From positions 1 through 64,000 of the forward strand of contig JARLJF010000072.1 in NCBI GenBank assembly GCA_031291335.1: DNA of 64,000 nucleotides, in the 5' to 3' direction. Under the pieces are notes generated by a model that was given only the letters and a program-made list of their open reading frames with translations, was not told the origin of the DNA and searched no databases. Every line of letters begins with the position of its first letter. Within the stretch, counting starts at the first letter, position 1. Of this stretch, positions 48,208 through 56,814 are shown piece after piece. Position numbers and translations under genes: made by a program. This DNA is from Pandoraea sp. (lineage in GTDB: Bacteria; Pseudomonadota; Gammaproteobacteria; Burkholderiales; Burkholderiaceae).

Positions 48208-49353
48208 ATGAAACTGAAGTTGCTGTGCATGGCATCGGCGATGATGCTGGCCGCGGGCGTCGCGAACGCTCAGGTGAAGATTGGCGTGTCGCTGTCGGCG
48301 ACCGGTCCGGCGGCTTCGCTGGGCATCCCCGAGAAGAACACCATTGCCCTGATGCCGAAGACGATCGCGGGTCAGTCGGTGCAATACATCGTGCTCGACG
48401 ACGCAACCGACACCACGACCGCCGTCAAGAACATGCGCAAGCTGATCAGCGAAGATCACGTTGACGCCGTGCTCGGCTCGACCGTCACGCCGAACTCGCT
48501 GGCGATGGTCGACGTGGCTGCCGAGACGCAGACCCCGGTGATCTCGATGGCCGCGGGCGCCGCCATCGTCGAACCGGTAGACGCCAAGCGCACGTGGGCC
48601 TTCAAGACCCCGCAGAACGACATTCTGATGGCGACCGCTATCGCCAGGCACATGGCCGATCACGGCGTGAAGACGGTTGCGTTCATCGGCTTCTCGGATG
48701 CTTACGGCGAAGGCTGGTACAAGGAATTCCAGAAGGCGGCCGATCTGAACAAGATCAAGGTGGTGGCCAATGAGCGCTTCAACCGTGCCGACACGTCGGT
48801 GACGGGCCAGGCGCTCAAGATCATGGGCGCCAATCCGGATGCGGTGTTGATCGCGGGTTCGGGCACGCCGGCAGCACTGCCGCAACGCACGCTCAAGGAG
48901 CGCGGCTACAAGGGCAAGCTGTATCAGACCCACGGCGTGGCCAACAACGACTTCCTGCGCGTTTGCGGCAAGGATTGCGAAGGCACGTACCTGCCGGCCG
49001 GCCCGCTGCTCGTGGTTGAGCAACTGCCCGCCGACAATCCGGTGAAGAAGTCGGCCGCCGCATACAAGGCAGCTTACGAGAAGGCCTACGGCGCGGGCTC
49101 GATCTCGACCTTCGGCGGTCACGCCTGGGACGGCGGCCTGCTGCTGCAGGCGACCATTCCGGTGGCGCTGAAGAAGGCCAAGCCGGGCACGCCTGAATTC
49201 CGAGCCGCGCTGCGTGAGGCGCTCGAGAACGTGAAGGACCTGCCGGGCACCGCCGGTATCTTCAATATGAGCAAGAACGACCACAACGGTTTGGATCAAC
49301 GCTCGCGCGTGATGGTGCAAATCGTCGACGGCAAGTGGAAATTGGCGAACTGA
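48208..49353 (+). CDS. HAAT ABC transporter substrate-binding protein
   Basis: 381 residues, type I periplasmic-binding fold. The signal peptide MKLKLLCMASAMMLAAGVANA is cleaved before QVKIGVSLSATGPAASLG. KNMRKLISEDHVDAVLGSTVTPNSLAM and VKTVAFIGFSDAYGEGWYKEF are typical of branched-chain or aromatic-acid binding proteins. GAGGAGACCCAA precedes the ATG. A terminator follows, so it is probably made at a higher level than the permease and ATPase genes at 50.5-54.1 kb that it should serve. Confidence 0.9.
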   Translation: MKLKLLCMASAMMLAAGVANAQVKIGVSLSATGPAASLGIPEKNTIALMPKTIAGQSVQYIVLDDATDTTTAVKNMRKLISEDHVDAVLGSTVTPNSLAMVDVAAETQTPVISMAAGAAIVEPVDAKRTWAFKTPQNDILMATAIARHMADHGVKTVAFIGFSDAYGEGWYKEFQKAADLNKIKVVANERFNRADTSVTGQALKIMGANPDAVLIAGSGTPAALPQRTLKERGYKGKLYQTHGVANNDFLRVCGKDCEGTYLPAGPLLVVEQLPADNPVKKSAAAYKAAYEKAYGAGSISTFGGHAWDGGLLLQATIPVALKKAKPGTPEFRAALREALENVKDLPGTAGIFNMSKNDHNGLDQRSRVMVQIVDGKWKLAN

Positions 49354-49450
49354 TACGAAGCGGGGCTGCCTATAGCACCTGTAGCACACAGGCATGCCCC
49401 GTTGTCGTATCTGCGGTATCTGTGTTCGGTCGGACCGACCGGACCGGAAG

Positions 49451-49476
49451 AACGGGCGTTCGCGCCCGTTTTTTTT
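49451..49476 (+). terminator. Terminator after the second binding-protein gene
   Basis: Perfect stem AACGGGCG / CGCCCGTT with a TTCG tetraloop and a long T-run. Confidence 0.92.
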
Positions 49477-49611
49477 GAGCGCGTGGTAGTTTCGCGCTTC
49501 GCAAAGAGACGGCAGGACATGCGAAACGAGCGGCACATGAGAGGCCGCATTGTCCCAACCTGATCGCCGCAGCCGGGGGGCTGACCGGACGATCCTTTCG
49601 AGCGTAAATCC

Positions 49612-50112
49612 ATGACGGGTGAATTCGAACACCGCAATCTATCTCTGGTGTTGCTACAGACGCGTGAAGCGGCGATGGGGCTATTTCGGCCCTTGCTCAA
49701 TTGTTACGACATCACGGAACAACAATGGCGTGTCATACGGGCCGTCAACGATAGCGAATCCGGGGAAATGGAAATCGGGCAGGTCGCGCGCGAGTGCTGC
49801 ATTCTCAGCCCGAGTCTGTCGGGCATGCTCGAGCGCATGGAGGCCTCTGGCCTCATCCTGCGTCGCCGGGTGGCGGCCGACCAGCGCCGGGTGATGGTGT
49901 CGCTTACGCCGTCGAGCCGCGCGCTGTGCAAGAAGCTCGGCCCGCTGGTCGAGGAGCGCTATCGCTATCTGGAAGACAAGGTCGGGCGCGACACGCTCGC
50001 CGAGATCTACCGGTTGCTCGATGTCGTGCGCGATGCGTTGCCGCCTGAAGTCGTGGCGGAGGCACCGTCGTTGCCGACCAAGCCGCGCCGCCGTCGCAAG
50101 CCGGCAGCGTGA
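49612..50112 (+). CDS. MarR-family regulator, HpaR-like
   Basis: 166 residues. The opening NLSLVLLQTREAAMGLFRPLLNCYDITEQQWRVIRAV and ILSPSLSGMLERMEASGLI closely fit the HpaR branch of MarR proteins, which repress homoprotocatechuate (aromatic) catabolism. A lysine/arginine-rich tail (KPRRRRKPAA) is unusual and may add DNA contacts. It sits between the binding-protein gene and the permease/ATPase genes of the second HAAT system. That suggests the transporter carries an aromatic acid and is controlled by it. This is inference; no hpa genes are in view. Confidence 0.85.
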   Translation: MTGEFEHRNLSLVLLQTREAAMGLFRPLLNCYDITEQQWRVIRAVNDSESGEMEIGQVARECCILSPSLSGMLERMEASGLILRRRVAADQRRVMVSLTPSSRALCKKLGPLVEERYRYLEDKVGRDTLAEIYRLLDVVRDALPPEVVAEAPSLPTKPRRRRKPAA

Positions 50113-50303
50113 TTGTCGGCATGAGCGTTGGCATGACGCCCCATACCGCGGGGATCGGGCGTCGTGACCGTTGTTGAACCGTGCACGAGCAGGAAGCGGG
50201 TGATGTAGGCGCGTCGGGGGCCGGCGCGGCACGCAGGACGGTGCAGGCGGTGAAATTGCAGGAGACGCAGGAGACAAATTTCGCCGACTCAGTAGTCGCC
50301 CGG

Positions 50304-50350
50304 GTTTTACCAATGCATAACGATTTATACAATTCATAATTCGCTGCACT
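50304..50350. promoter_or_regulatory. AT-rich control region ahead of the permease genes
   Basis: A distinctly AT-rich patch in a 364-base gap after the MarR gene. It holds the imperfect palindrome TTATACAATTCATAA (50325-50339) and is the best candidate for the promoter/operator of the downstream permease-ATPase operon. Confidence 0.45.
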
Positions 50351-50476
50351 GCGACACGGGGACGTGAGCGTTGTATCGATGTGAAGGGGAACGGTGGCGG
50401 CAGCGCGCCGCACCGTGCATCAAACCGGCTGTCTCGCCAGCCGGTTCAAGAAGTACTCAAACGAAGTGAGAGGAGC

Positions 50477-51532
50477 ATGGATCTTTCGATTGCAGCCATC
50501 CTGGCGCAGGACGGCATCACCACGGGTGCGATTTATGCCTTGCTGGCATTGGCGCTTGTGCTGGTGTTCTCCGTTACCCGCGTCATCTTCATTCCGCAGG
50601 GCGAGTTCGTGTCGTATGGCGCGCTCACGCTGGCGGCACTGCAAACCCAGAAGTTTCCGCTCACGAGCTGGTTGCTCGTGGCGATGGGCGTGTGCACGTT
50701 CGTCGTGGAGACGGCTGGCGTGTTGCGTCACAGTGAGCGTCGCAAGCTGGCGGGCCGTCTGGTGCCGGTGCTTGCGGGTAAATATCTGGTGTTTCCGATC
50801 GCCGTATTCTTCGTCGTCAAGGCGCTTGCCCCGATGACGTTGCCGATGCTCGTGCAGATCGCGATCACGCTGCTGCTGGTCGTGCCGATGGGGCCGATGC
50901 TCTATCGTCTGGCCTATCAGCCGCTGGCTGAGGCAAGCACGCTGCTGTTGCTCATCGTCTCGGTGGGGGTGCACTTCGCACTCACGGGGCTGGGCCTGGT
51001 GATGTTCGGCGCGGAAGGCTCGCGCACGCAGCCGTTCTCGGATGCGAGCTTCAACATCGGTTCGGTGATGGTGTCCGGCCAGAGCCTATGGGTGTTGGGC
51101 GTGTCGATCGTGATGATTCTGGCGCTGTACTTCTACTTCGACCGTTCGCTCTCGGGCAAAGCCTTGCGTGCGACGGCCGTGAACCGGCTGGGTGCGCGTC
51201 TGGTGGGCATCGGCACGGTGCAGGCCGGGCGTCTGGCGTTCACGCTGGCGGCCGTGCTGGGTGTGCTGTGCGGCATTCTCATCGCACCGATCACGACCAT
51301 CTATTACGAGTCGGGCTTCCTGATCGGCCTGAAGGGCTTCGTGGGCGCGATCATCGGCGGGCTGGTGAGCTACCCCCTGGCAGCCCTTGGCGCCATTCTG
51401 GTGGGCCTGCTGGAGTCGTATTCGTCGTTCTGGGCGAGTGCATACAAAGAGGTCATCGTCTTCACGCTGATTCTTCCTGTGCTGCTGTGGCTGTCGCTCA
51501 CGAGCAAGCATGTAGAAGAAGACGAGGAATAA
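50477..51532 (+). CDS. livH: HAAT ABC permease (LivH-like), second system
   Basis: 351 residues with about nine helices; it is longer than the first LivH by a central loop. AAILAQDGITTGAIYALLALALVLVF and FIPQGEFVSYGAL are LivH-type, and the coupling loop is GFVGAIIGGLVSYPLAALGAI. AGAGGAGC precedes the ATG at 50477. It is followed after 18 bases by the fused permease-ATPase gene, with which it forms the channel. Confidence 0.9.
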   Translation: MDLSIAAILAQDGITTGAIYALLALALVLVFSVTRVIFIPQGEFVSYGALTLAALQTQKFPLTSWLLVAMGVCTFVVETAGVLRHSERRKLAGRLVPVLAGKYLVFPIAVFFVVKALAPMTLPMLVQIAITLLLVVPMGPMLYRLAYQPLAEASTLLLLIVSVGVHFALTGLGLVMFGAEGSRTQPFSDASFNIGSVMVSGQSLWVLGVSIVMILALYFYFDRSLSGKALRATAVNRLGARLVGIGTVQAGRLAFTLAAVLGVLCGILIAPITTIYYESGFLIGLKGFVGAIIGGLVSYPLAALGAILVGLLESYSSFWASAYKEVIVFTLILPVLLWLSLTSKHVEEDEE

Positions 51533-51550
51533 GCCGGGGCGGACCACAGA

Positions 51551-53347
51551 ATGAAAAACAAATACTTCCTGATTTTCCTGGTGCTGCTGGCCGTGTTGCC
51601 GGTACTGCCTGCGCCGGTGCGTTTGCCTGAGTACTGGGTGACGCTGCTCAACTACATCGGCTTGTACAGCATTGTGGCCATCGGCCTCGTTCTGCTGACT
51701 GGCGTAGCCGGCATGACCTCCTTCGGGCAGGCGGCGTTCGTGGGTCTGGGCGCCTATGCCACGGCTTATCTGACGACGGCCTTTGGCGCGTCGCCGTGGC
51801 TGGGCCTGATCGTCGGTGTGGCGATTACGGCGGCGGCGGCACTCGTTATCGGTGCCATCACCATGCGTCTGTCCGGGCACTTTCTGCCGCTGGGCACGAT
51901 TGCCTGGGGGCTGGCGTTGTACTACCTGTTCGGCAATCTCGAGTTCCTGGGCAAGTACGACGGCCTGAATGACATCCCGACCATCAACCTGTTCGGCATC
52001 GAGTTGGCGAGCGGGCGTCAGATGTTCTATCTGATCTGGATCGTGGTGGTGCTGGCGGTCGTCTCGATCAAGAACCTGCTCGATTCGCGTCCGGGACGTG
52101 CCATTCGCGCGCTCAAGGGCGGCGGCGTGATGGCCGAAGCAATGGGCGTGAATACCGCGTGGATGAAGGTCGTCGTGTTCGTGTATGCCGCTGTGCTCGC
52201 GTCGATTTCGGGCTGGCTGTACGCGCACTTGCAGCGTGCCGTGAACCCGACGCCGTTCAACCTGAACCACGGTATCGAATACCTGTTCATGGCGGTTGTC
52301 GGGGGCGTGTCGCACGTGTGGGGCGCCGTGCTCGGCGCGGCCATTCTGACGGTGCTCAAGGACTACCTGCAGAACATTCTGCCGGTGCTGCTGGGTGCTA
52401 ACGGTAACTTCGAGACCATCGTCTTCGGTGTGCTGCTCGTGCTGCTGCTGCAATATGCACGCGATGGTGTGTGGCCGTTCTTCGCCAGGATCTTCCCGGC
52501 GCGGCGCGTGGCGAAAGCACCGGAGCAGGCCGATCCGCTGGGGCATCGCGCGAAGCCTGCGGTCGGTGAGGTGGTGCTCAAACTCGAGAAGGCGCGCAAG
52601 GAGTTCGGTGGTCTGGTCGCCGTGAACGATGTGTCGTTCGAAGTGAAGGCTGGCGAGATCGTGGGACTGATCGGTCCGAACGGTGCGGGCAAGTCGACGA
52701 CGTTCAACCTGGTGACGGGCGTGTTGCAGGCCACCCGTGGCGAGATTTCGTTCCTGGGTGAGCGCATCGATCGTCTGCCGTCGCGCGAGATCGTCAAGCG
52801 CGGCATTGGCCGCACGTTCCAGCACGTACGCCTGATGCCGCACATGAGCGTGCTCGAGAATGTGGCGATCGGCGCGTATCTGCGCGACAAGAACGGGCTG
52901 CGTCGTCGTCCGCAAGGGGGCGTGTGGTCGAGCGTGCTGCGTCTGGATCGTCACGAAGAAGCGATGCTGCTGAACGAAGCCAGGCAGCAGATCGAGCGTG
53001 TGGGCCTCGGGGCGCACATGTACGACGAGGCGGGCAGCCTGGCCCTCGGTCAGCAACGTATTCTGGAAATTGCCCGTGCGCTCGCGTGCGACCCGACGCT
53101 GTTGCTGCTCGACGAGCCGGCCGCTGGCCTGCGTTACAAGGAAAAGCAGGCGCTGGGCGACCTGCTGAGAAAGCTCAAGGACGAGGGGATGAGTGTGCTG
53201 TTGGTCGAGCACGACATGGACTTCGTGATGAATCTGACCGATCACCTGGTGGTGATGGAGTTCGGCACCAAGATCGCTGAGGGCCTGCCTGAAGACGTGC
53301 AGAAGAACCCGGCGGTGCTCGAAGCGTACCTTGGAGGAGTGGAGTGA
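51551..53347 (+). CDS. Fused HAAT permease and ATPase (LivM-LivG fusion)
   Basis: 598 residues in one frame. Residues 1-315 form a LivM-type permease ([27 protein letters not shown], and the coupling loop [20 protein letters not shown]). Residues about 340-598 form a LivG-type ATPase with Walker [10 protein letters not shown] (Lys381), signature [15 protein letters not shown] and Walker [12 protein letters not shown]. No break is seen, so this is a genuine fusion. The stop overlaps the next start as TGATG, so the second ATPase is translationally coupled. Confidence 0.93.
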   Translation: MKNKYFLIFLVLLAVLPVLPAPVRLPEYWVTLLNYIGLYSIVAIGLVLLTGVAGMTSFGQAAFVGLGAYATAYLTTAFGASPWLGLIVGVAITAAAALVIGAITMRLSGHFLPLGTIAWGLALYYLFGNLEFLGKYDGLNDIPTINLFGIELASGRQMFYLIWIVVVLAVVSIKNLLDSRPGRAIRALKGGGVMAEAMGVNTAWMKVVVFVYAAVLASISGWLYAHLQRAVNPTPFNLNHGIEYLFMAVVGGVSHVWGAVLGAAILTVLKDYLQNILPVLLGANGNFETIVFGVLLVLLLQYARDGVWPFFARIFPARRVAKAPEQADPLGHRAKPAVGEVVLKLEKARKEFGGLVAVNDVSFEVKAGEIVGLIGPNGAGKSTTFNLVTGVLQATRGEISFLGERIDRLPSREIVKRGIGRTFQHVRLMPHMSVLENVAIGAYLRDKNGLRRRPQGGVWSSVLRLDRHEEAMLLNEARQQIERVGLGAHMYDEAGSLALGQQRILEIARALACDPTLLLLDEPAAGLRYKEKQALGDLLRKLKDEGMSVLLVEHDMDFVMNLTDHLVVMEFGTKIAEGLPEDVQKNPAVLEAYLGGVE

Positions 53348-54093
53348 TGGCAGACGCAATTCTGGAGGTCAAGGACCTCGCCGTCGCATACGGCAAAGTC
53401 GAGGCGGTGCATGGTGCGCATCTGCGGGTGGGTGCGGGCCAGATCGTGACGGTGATCGGGCCGAACGGTGCGGGCAAGTCGTCCATGCTCAACGCGATCA
53501 TGGGAGCGCTGCCGCACAACGGCTCGAGCCGCGGGAGCGTGGCATACCTCGGTCAGGAGATGTCGGCGCTGGCCATTGAAGCTCGCGTATCGCGTGGCAT
53601 GTGCCTGGTGCCGGAAAAGCGCGAGCTGTTCTCGACGATGACCGTCGAGGACAACCTGCTGCTCGGCGCCTACCGCCGCAAGCGTGCTGGAGAGAAGAAC
53701 TTCCTGGACCAGATGGAAGTGGTCTACGAGCTGTTCCCGCGCCTCAAGGAGCGTCGTGTCCAGCAGGCAGGCACGCTGTCAGGCGGTGAGCGTCAGATGC
53801 TGGCGGTGGGCCGTGCGTTGATGGCCAAGCCCCAGTTGCTGATGCTCGACGAGCCGAGCCTGGGTCTGGCACCGCTGATCGTGAAGGAAATCTTCCACAT
53901 CATCAACGACTTGCGCAAGACGGGTGTGGCTACGCTGCTGATCGAGCAGAACGCGCGTGCGGCGTTGCAGGTGGCGGACTACGCCTACGTGATCGAGACC
54001 GGGGAGCTGGCGCTGGAAGGTCCTGCGCAGGAGCTGGCGACCAATCCCAAGGTTATCGAGACGTATCTCGGGTTGGCGAAGAAGGCTGCCTGA
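53347..54093 (+). CDS. livF: HAAT ABC ATP-binding protein (LivF-like), second system
   Basis: 248 residues. Walker A is GPNGAGKSS with a standard lysine, the signature is LSGGERQMLAVGRAL and Walker B is LLMLDEPSLGLAP. It lies directly after the fused permease-ATPase (TGATG overlap) and completes the second importer as the partner ATPase. A clear terminator follows. Confidence 0.94.
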   Translation: MADAILEVKDLAVAYGKVEAVHGAHLRVGAGQIVTVIGPNGAGKSSMLNAIMGALPHNGSSRGSVAYLGQEMSALAIEARVSRGMCLVPEKRELFSTMTVEDNLLLGAYRRKRAGEKNFLDQMEVVYELFPRLKERRVQQAGTLSGGERQMLAVGRALMAKPQLLMLDEPSLGLAPLIVKEIFHIINDLRKTGVATLLIEQNARAALQVADYAYVIETGELALEGPAQELATNPKVIETYLGLAKKAA

Positions 54094-54126
54094 CGAGCGC
54101 TGCTTGTTGGCTTGTTGTTACGGAGA

Positions 54127-54150
54127 GGCCCGCCAAATGGCGGGCTTTTT
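54127..54150 (+). terminator. Terminator after the second HAAT operon
   Basis: GCCCGCC, a short loop, then GGCGGGC and a T-run, about 35 bases after the stop. It separates the transporter operon from the origin/centromere region. Confidence 0.9.
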
Positions 54151-54248
54151 CTTTTGCGGTGACGCTGGGAGTGTGTCCCTTTGGCGGGTATCCGGCCCCA
54201 TTTTTTCGGGCAGCGTTGGAGGGTTATCGCCGGTAGGTGGAAACTCAC

Positions 54249-54421
54249 TTATTCACAGTTGCTTGTGGATAGTTGTGGATATCCGAAATCTATGGCGCAC
54301 TGCCGCAATAAGGGGTTTCGAGATTTCTTGGGAAATTTGTCGAAAATATCGCGCAAGGTTATCCACAGAAAAGCAAATTCCCGAAACGCGTTTGGCGGTC
54401 ATTGACCGAGTGTGTGGATAA
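54249..54421. other. DnaA-box cluster B next to the parS array, second oriC candidate
   Basis: Five DnaA-box-like 9-mers in 173 bases: TTATTCACA (54249-54257), TGTGGATAG (54264-54272), TGTGGATAT (54274-54282), TTATCCACA (54359-54367, perfect) and TGTGGATAA (54413-54421, perfect). It is non-coding, lies between a terminator and the parS array, and is upstream of mnmG, the classical neighbour of many bacterial origins. It may be the working origin, part of a bipartite one, or a DnaA-titrating or control site. Confidence 0.6.
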
Positions 54422-54484
54422 GGTCGCTTTAACGGGTTTAGCCGGGCGGGCTTTCGACTTTGTTTCCCGTTTTTTGTTTCGTAG

Positions 54485-54498
54485 GTTTCACGTGGAAC
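54485..54498. other. parS-like site, one mismatch
   Basis: GTTTCACGTGGAAC, differing from the 14-base ParB site GTTTCACGTGAAAC by one base. It is 356 bases left of the first in-phase site, so it is outside the 228-bp register. It is the exact reverse complement of the variant at 56711. Confidence 0.75.
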
Positions 54499-54567
54499 GG
54501 AGGGGCAAGCCGAGGTTGTGAAACCCCATGTCAAGATTTCACTGACGTGCTTTTATGCGTCCGGGCA

Positions 54568-54637
54568 GGGGGGATTGGCGGTGCCCCGATTGCGCTCCAC
54601 TTCCAAGTTGCTACGTCAGCGCACCGCCAATCCCCCC
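54568..54637. repeat. Perfect 17-bp inverted repeat with array-derived loop
   Basis: Left arm GGGGGGATTGGCGGTGC (54568-54584), right arm GCACCGCCAATCCCCCC (54621-54637), loop of 36 bases. The loop reads as an inverted copy of part of the tandem-array unit (its GACGTAGC ... GTGGAGCGCA segment). It could be a small mobile or recombining remnant of the array, or a structured DNA element. Confidence 0.7.
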
Positions 54638-54840
54638 CTCAATCGCCGGTGTTCTTCGCCGGAATGCATTGATGCGTTTGAACCCTCGTTTCCTCGTTGA
54701 TTTATCTCTCAATGGCGAATCATTTCCTATGCGTCCTCGCCGGTAATCGAGGTTCACCTATGAGAACGAGGCGAAGGCTTCGTCGACGGAAGGGGAGTGT
54801 ATCGATTAGCCGTTGGGGAGCCTTCACTGTGGACTTCAAC

Positions 54841-54854
54841 GTTTCACGTGAAAC
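54841..54854. other. parS site, array unit 1
   Basis: Perfect 14-base core GTTTCACGTGAAAC. The flanking sequence is the most diverged of the array, but the core is intact. Confidence 0.9.
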
Positions 54855-55066
54855 GCACCGGTGGCCCGCTGCTGTTTCTCCCTAGGCACTGGGTTGGCGG
54901 AGATTGCCGATGCTTGAAGGAGCGCTGTTTAAGTGGTGCACGGTCGGGTATTGGTGATCTTCGCTGCTATGCAGTGGGGCGGGCGAGGGGAGTATCCAGA
55001 GAGGGGGTTGGTATGCGTCATCGGTCTGGTGCCGGAATACCCAAGAAGCGCTCATCCATCCTCAAC

Positions 55067-55080
55067 GTTTCACGTGAAAC
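55067..55080. other. parS site, array unit 2
   Basis: Perfect 14-base core, 226 bases after unit 1. The flanks are moderately diverged. Confidence 0.9.
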
Positions 55081-55294
55081 ACGTGCGCTAGTTCGCCGGT
55101 GGTTCTGCCGGGGCAATAGCTCAGCCGCGATTGCCGAGACTCCGACGGAGCTACTTTCAAGCGGAGCGAGGGCAGGGCATAGGTCAGTCATTTCCCGGAA
55201 GTCGGAGCGGGTGGGAGCAGTATTCAGAGATCGGGTTGGTGTACGTCATCGCTCTAGCCACGGGAGACCGACGCCCTCTTCATCCATGCCCGGT

Positions 55295-55308
55295 GTTTCA
55301 CGTGAAAC
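55295..55308. other. parS site, array unit 3, full 16-mer
   Basis: The only array site with the complete consensus TGTTTCACGTGAAACA (55294-55309). A partial core, TCACGTGA at 55385-55392, lies downstream in this unit. Confidence 0.92.
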
Positions 55309-55525
55309 ACGGGCGCAAGTTCACCGTTGGTTTTGGTTGGGCAACGGCTCGGCCGAGATTGCTGATGCCCTGACGGAGTGATTATCACGTGAGGTGCAAT
55401 CGGGGTGCCGGTGATCTTCGTCGCCCGTACATACGGGAGAAGGCGAGAGCAGTATTCGGGGATGAGCTTGGTGGACGTCATGGATATTGCCCGGAGCACC
55501 GGAGCACCCTTCATCCATGCTCGAC

Positions 55526-55539
55526 GTTTCACGTGAAAC
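55526..55539. other. parS site, array unit 4
   Basis: Perfect 14-base core, 231 bases after unit 3 (the longest step). Confidence 0.9.
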
Positions 55540-55753
55540 ACGTGCGCTGGTTCACCGTTGGTTCTGCTCGGGGACTAGCTCCGAGGCGATTGCCGATGCC
55601 CTAACGTAGCGATTTTCAGGTGGGCGCAGTCGTGGCATGCGTGATCTTCATCGCCCGGAGGAGGGAGAGGGCGAGGGCCGCGTTCAGGGATGTGGTGGGT
55701 GGACGTCATGCGTCTTGCCCAGAGCGCCGAAGCATCCTTCATCCATGCTCGAC

Positions 55754-55767
55754 GTTTCACGTGAAAC
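55754..55767. other. parS site, array unit 5
   Basis: Perfect 14-base core inside one of the best-conserved units. Confidence 0.9.
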
Positions 55768-55981
55768 ACACGCGACAATTCGCCACCGGTTCTGCTCGCG
55801 CACTAGCTCGGCGGCGATTGCCGATGCCCTGACGTAGCGACTTTTTGGTGGAGCGCAGTCGGGGCATAGGTGTCTTCGTTGCCCGAAGGTGGGAGGAGGT
55901 GAGGGTGGTATTCGGGGATGTGGTGGGTGGACGTCATGGGTCTTGCCCAGAGCGCCAAAGCATCCTCCATCCATGCTCGAC

Positions 55982-55995
55982 GTTTCACGTGAAAC
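55982..55995. other. parS site, array unit 6
   Basis: Perfect 14-base core, 228 bases after unit 5. Confidence 0.9.
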
Positions 55996-56210
55996 ACGGA
56001 CGCCGGTTCACCGTTGGTTCTGCTCGGGCACCAGCTCCAAGGCGATTGCCGATGCCCTGACGTAACGACTTTCAGGTGAAGCTCAGCCGGGGGATAGGTG
56101 TTCTTCATTGCCCGGAGGTGGGAGAAGGTGAGGGTGGTATTCAGGGATGTGGTGGGTGAACGTCATGGGTCTTGCTCAGAGCGCCGAAGCATCCTTCATC
56201 CATGCTCGAC

Positions 56211-56224
56211 GTTTCACGTGAAGC
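56211..56224. other. parS site, array unit 7, one mismatch
   Basis: GTTTCACGTGAAGC. One base differs from consensus even though the surrounding unit is well conserved, so this site may bind ParB more weakly. Confidence 0.8.
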
Positions 56225-56438
56225 ACGGGCGGTGCTTCGCCATTGGTTCTGCTCGGACACTAGCTCGGCGGCGATTGCCGATGCCTTGACGTAGCGACTT
56301 TTTGGTGGAGCGCAGTCGGGGCATCGGTGCCTTCGTTGCCCGGAGTTGGGAGAAAGTGCGGGTGGTATTCGGGGATGTGGTGGGTGGACGTCATGGGTCT
56401 TGCCTAGAGCGCCGAAGCATCCTTCATCCGTGCTCGAC

Positions 56439-56452
56439 GTTTCACGTGAAAC
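56439..56452. other. parS site, array unit 8
   Basis: Perfect core. The unit that follows it is strongly diverged, which suggests selection on the site itself. Confidence 0.9.
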
Positions 56453-56667
56453 ACACGCGACAGTTCGCCGCCGGTTCTGCTCGCGCACTAGCTCTGCGGC
56501 GCTTGCCGAGGCCCTGACCTAGCGACTTTCAAGTGGAGCGAGGTCGGAGCAACGGTAATCCGCACCGCCCAGATACAGGGCAGAACGAGGGCGAGTCCCG
56601 CGAATGTGCTCGCCGTCGTCGTCAATCCGGCGCCCGAGAACCGAAGCACCACCTATCGGACGCCAAC

Positions 56668-56681
56668 GTTTCACGTGAAAC
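56668..56681. other. parS site closing the array
   Basis: Perfect core still in the 228-bp register (229 bases after unit 8); the mnmG promoter region follows instead of another unit. Confidence 0.9.
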
Positions 56682-56710
56682 AGTCCCCAAAACCGTCGTT
56701 TTCCACGCAC

Positions 56711-56724
56711 GTTCCACGTGAAAC
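56711..56724. other. parS-like site near the mnmG promoter
   Basis: GTTCCACGTGAAAC, one mismatch, 43 bases after the last array site and about 37 bases before the mnmG -10 box. ParB bound here could affect mnmG transcription. It is the mirror image of the 54485 variant. Confidence 0.75.
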
Positions 56725-56760
56725 ACCGGGGCAGTTACAAATGATGCACCGCAATACCGC

Positions 56761-56766
56761 TATAAT
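56761..56766 (+). promoter_or_regulatory. -10 box of the mnmG promoter
   Basis: A perfect TATAAT 48 bases before the mnmG ATG. No good -35 is seen at 17 bases; TTACAA at 56735-56740 is spaced by 20. Confidence 0.6.
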
Positions 56767-56814
56767 TCCGCAATTACCGAATCCAGAGAGTTTGCCGCGC
56801 GCGGCAATATTGCG

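Larger units (their letters stand above)
54841..56681. repeat. Tandem array of about eight 228-bp units, each with a parS site
   Basis: Nine parS-type sites start at 54841, 55067, 55295, 55526, 55754, 55982, 56211, 56439 and 56668, giving steps of 226, 228, 231, 228, 228, 229, 228 and 229. The sequence between sites is also repeated: a motif GATTGCCGATGCCCTGACG (diverged in the outer units) begins 61-62 bases after each parS start, and CATCCATGCTCGAC precedes most sites. Middle units are very similar; the outer ones (first, second, eighth) have diverged, yet their parS cores remain intact. There is no credible gene inside. It is a centromere-like ParB loading platform by inference. Confidence 0.9.

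Noticed and set aside
55385-55392. Isolated TCACGTGA core in array unit 3
   Set aside because: Flanking bases do not extend the palindrome to the 14-base ParB site.
54841-56681. CRISPR-like array
   Set aside because: Unit length is 228 bp with diverged units and a palindromic parS core, no short unique spacers and no cas genes.
54797-56720. Many short frames inside the parS array encoding repeated FHVKH/FHVKR-type peptides
   Set aside because: The peptide is simply parS (TTTCACGTGAAA) translated in the 228-bp repeat; frames occur on both strands, lack ribosome binding sites and shift between units.
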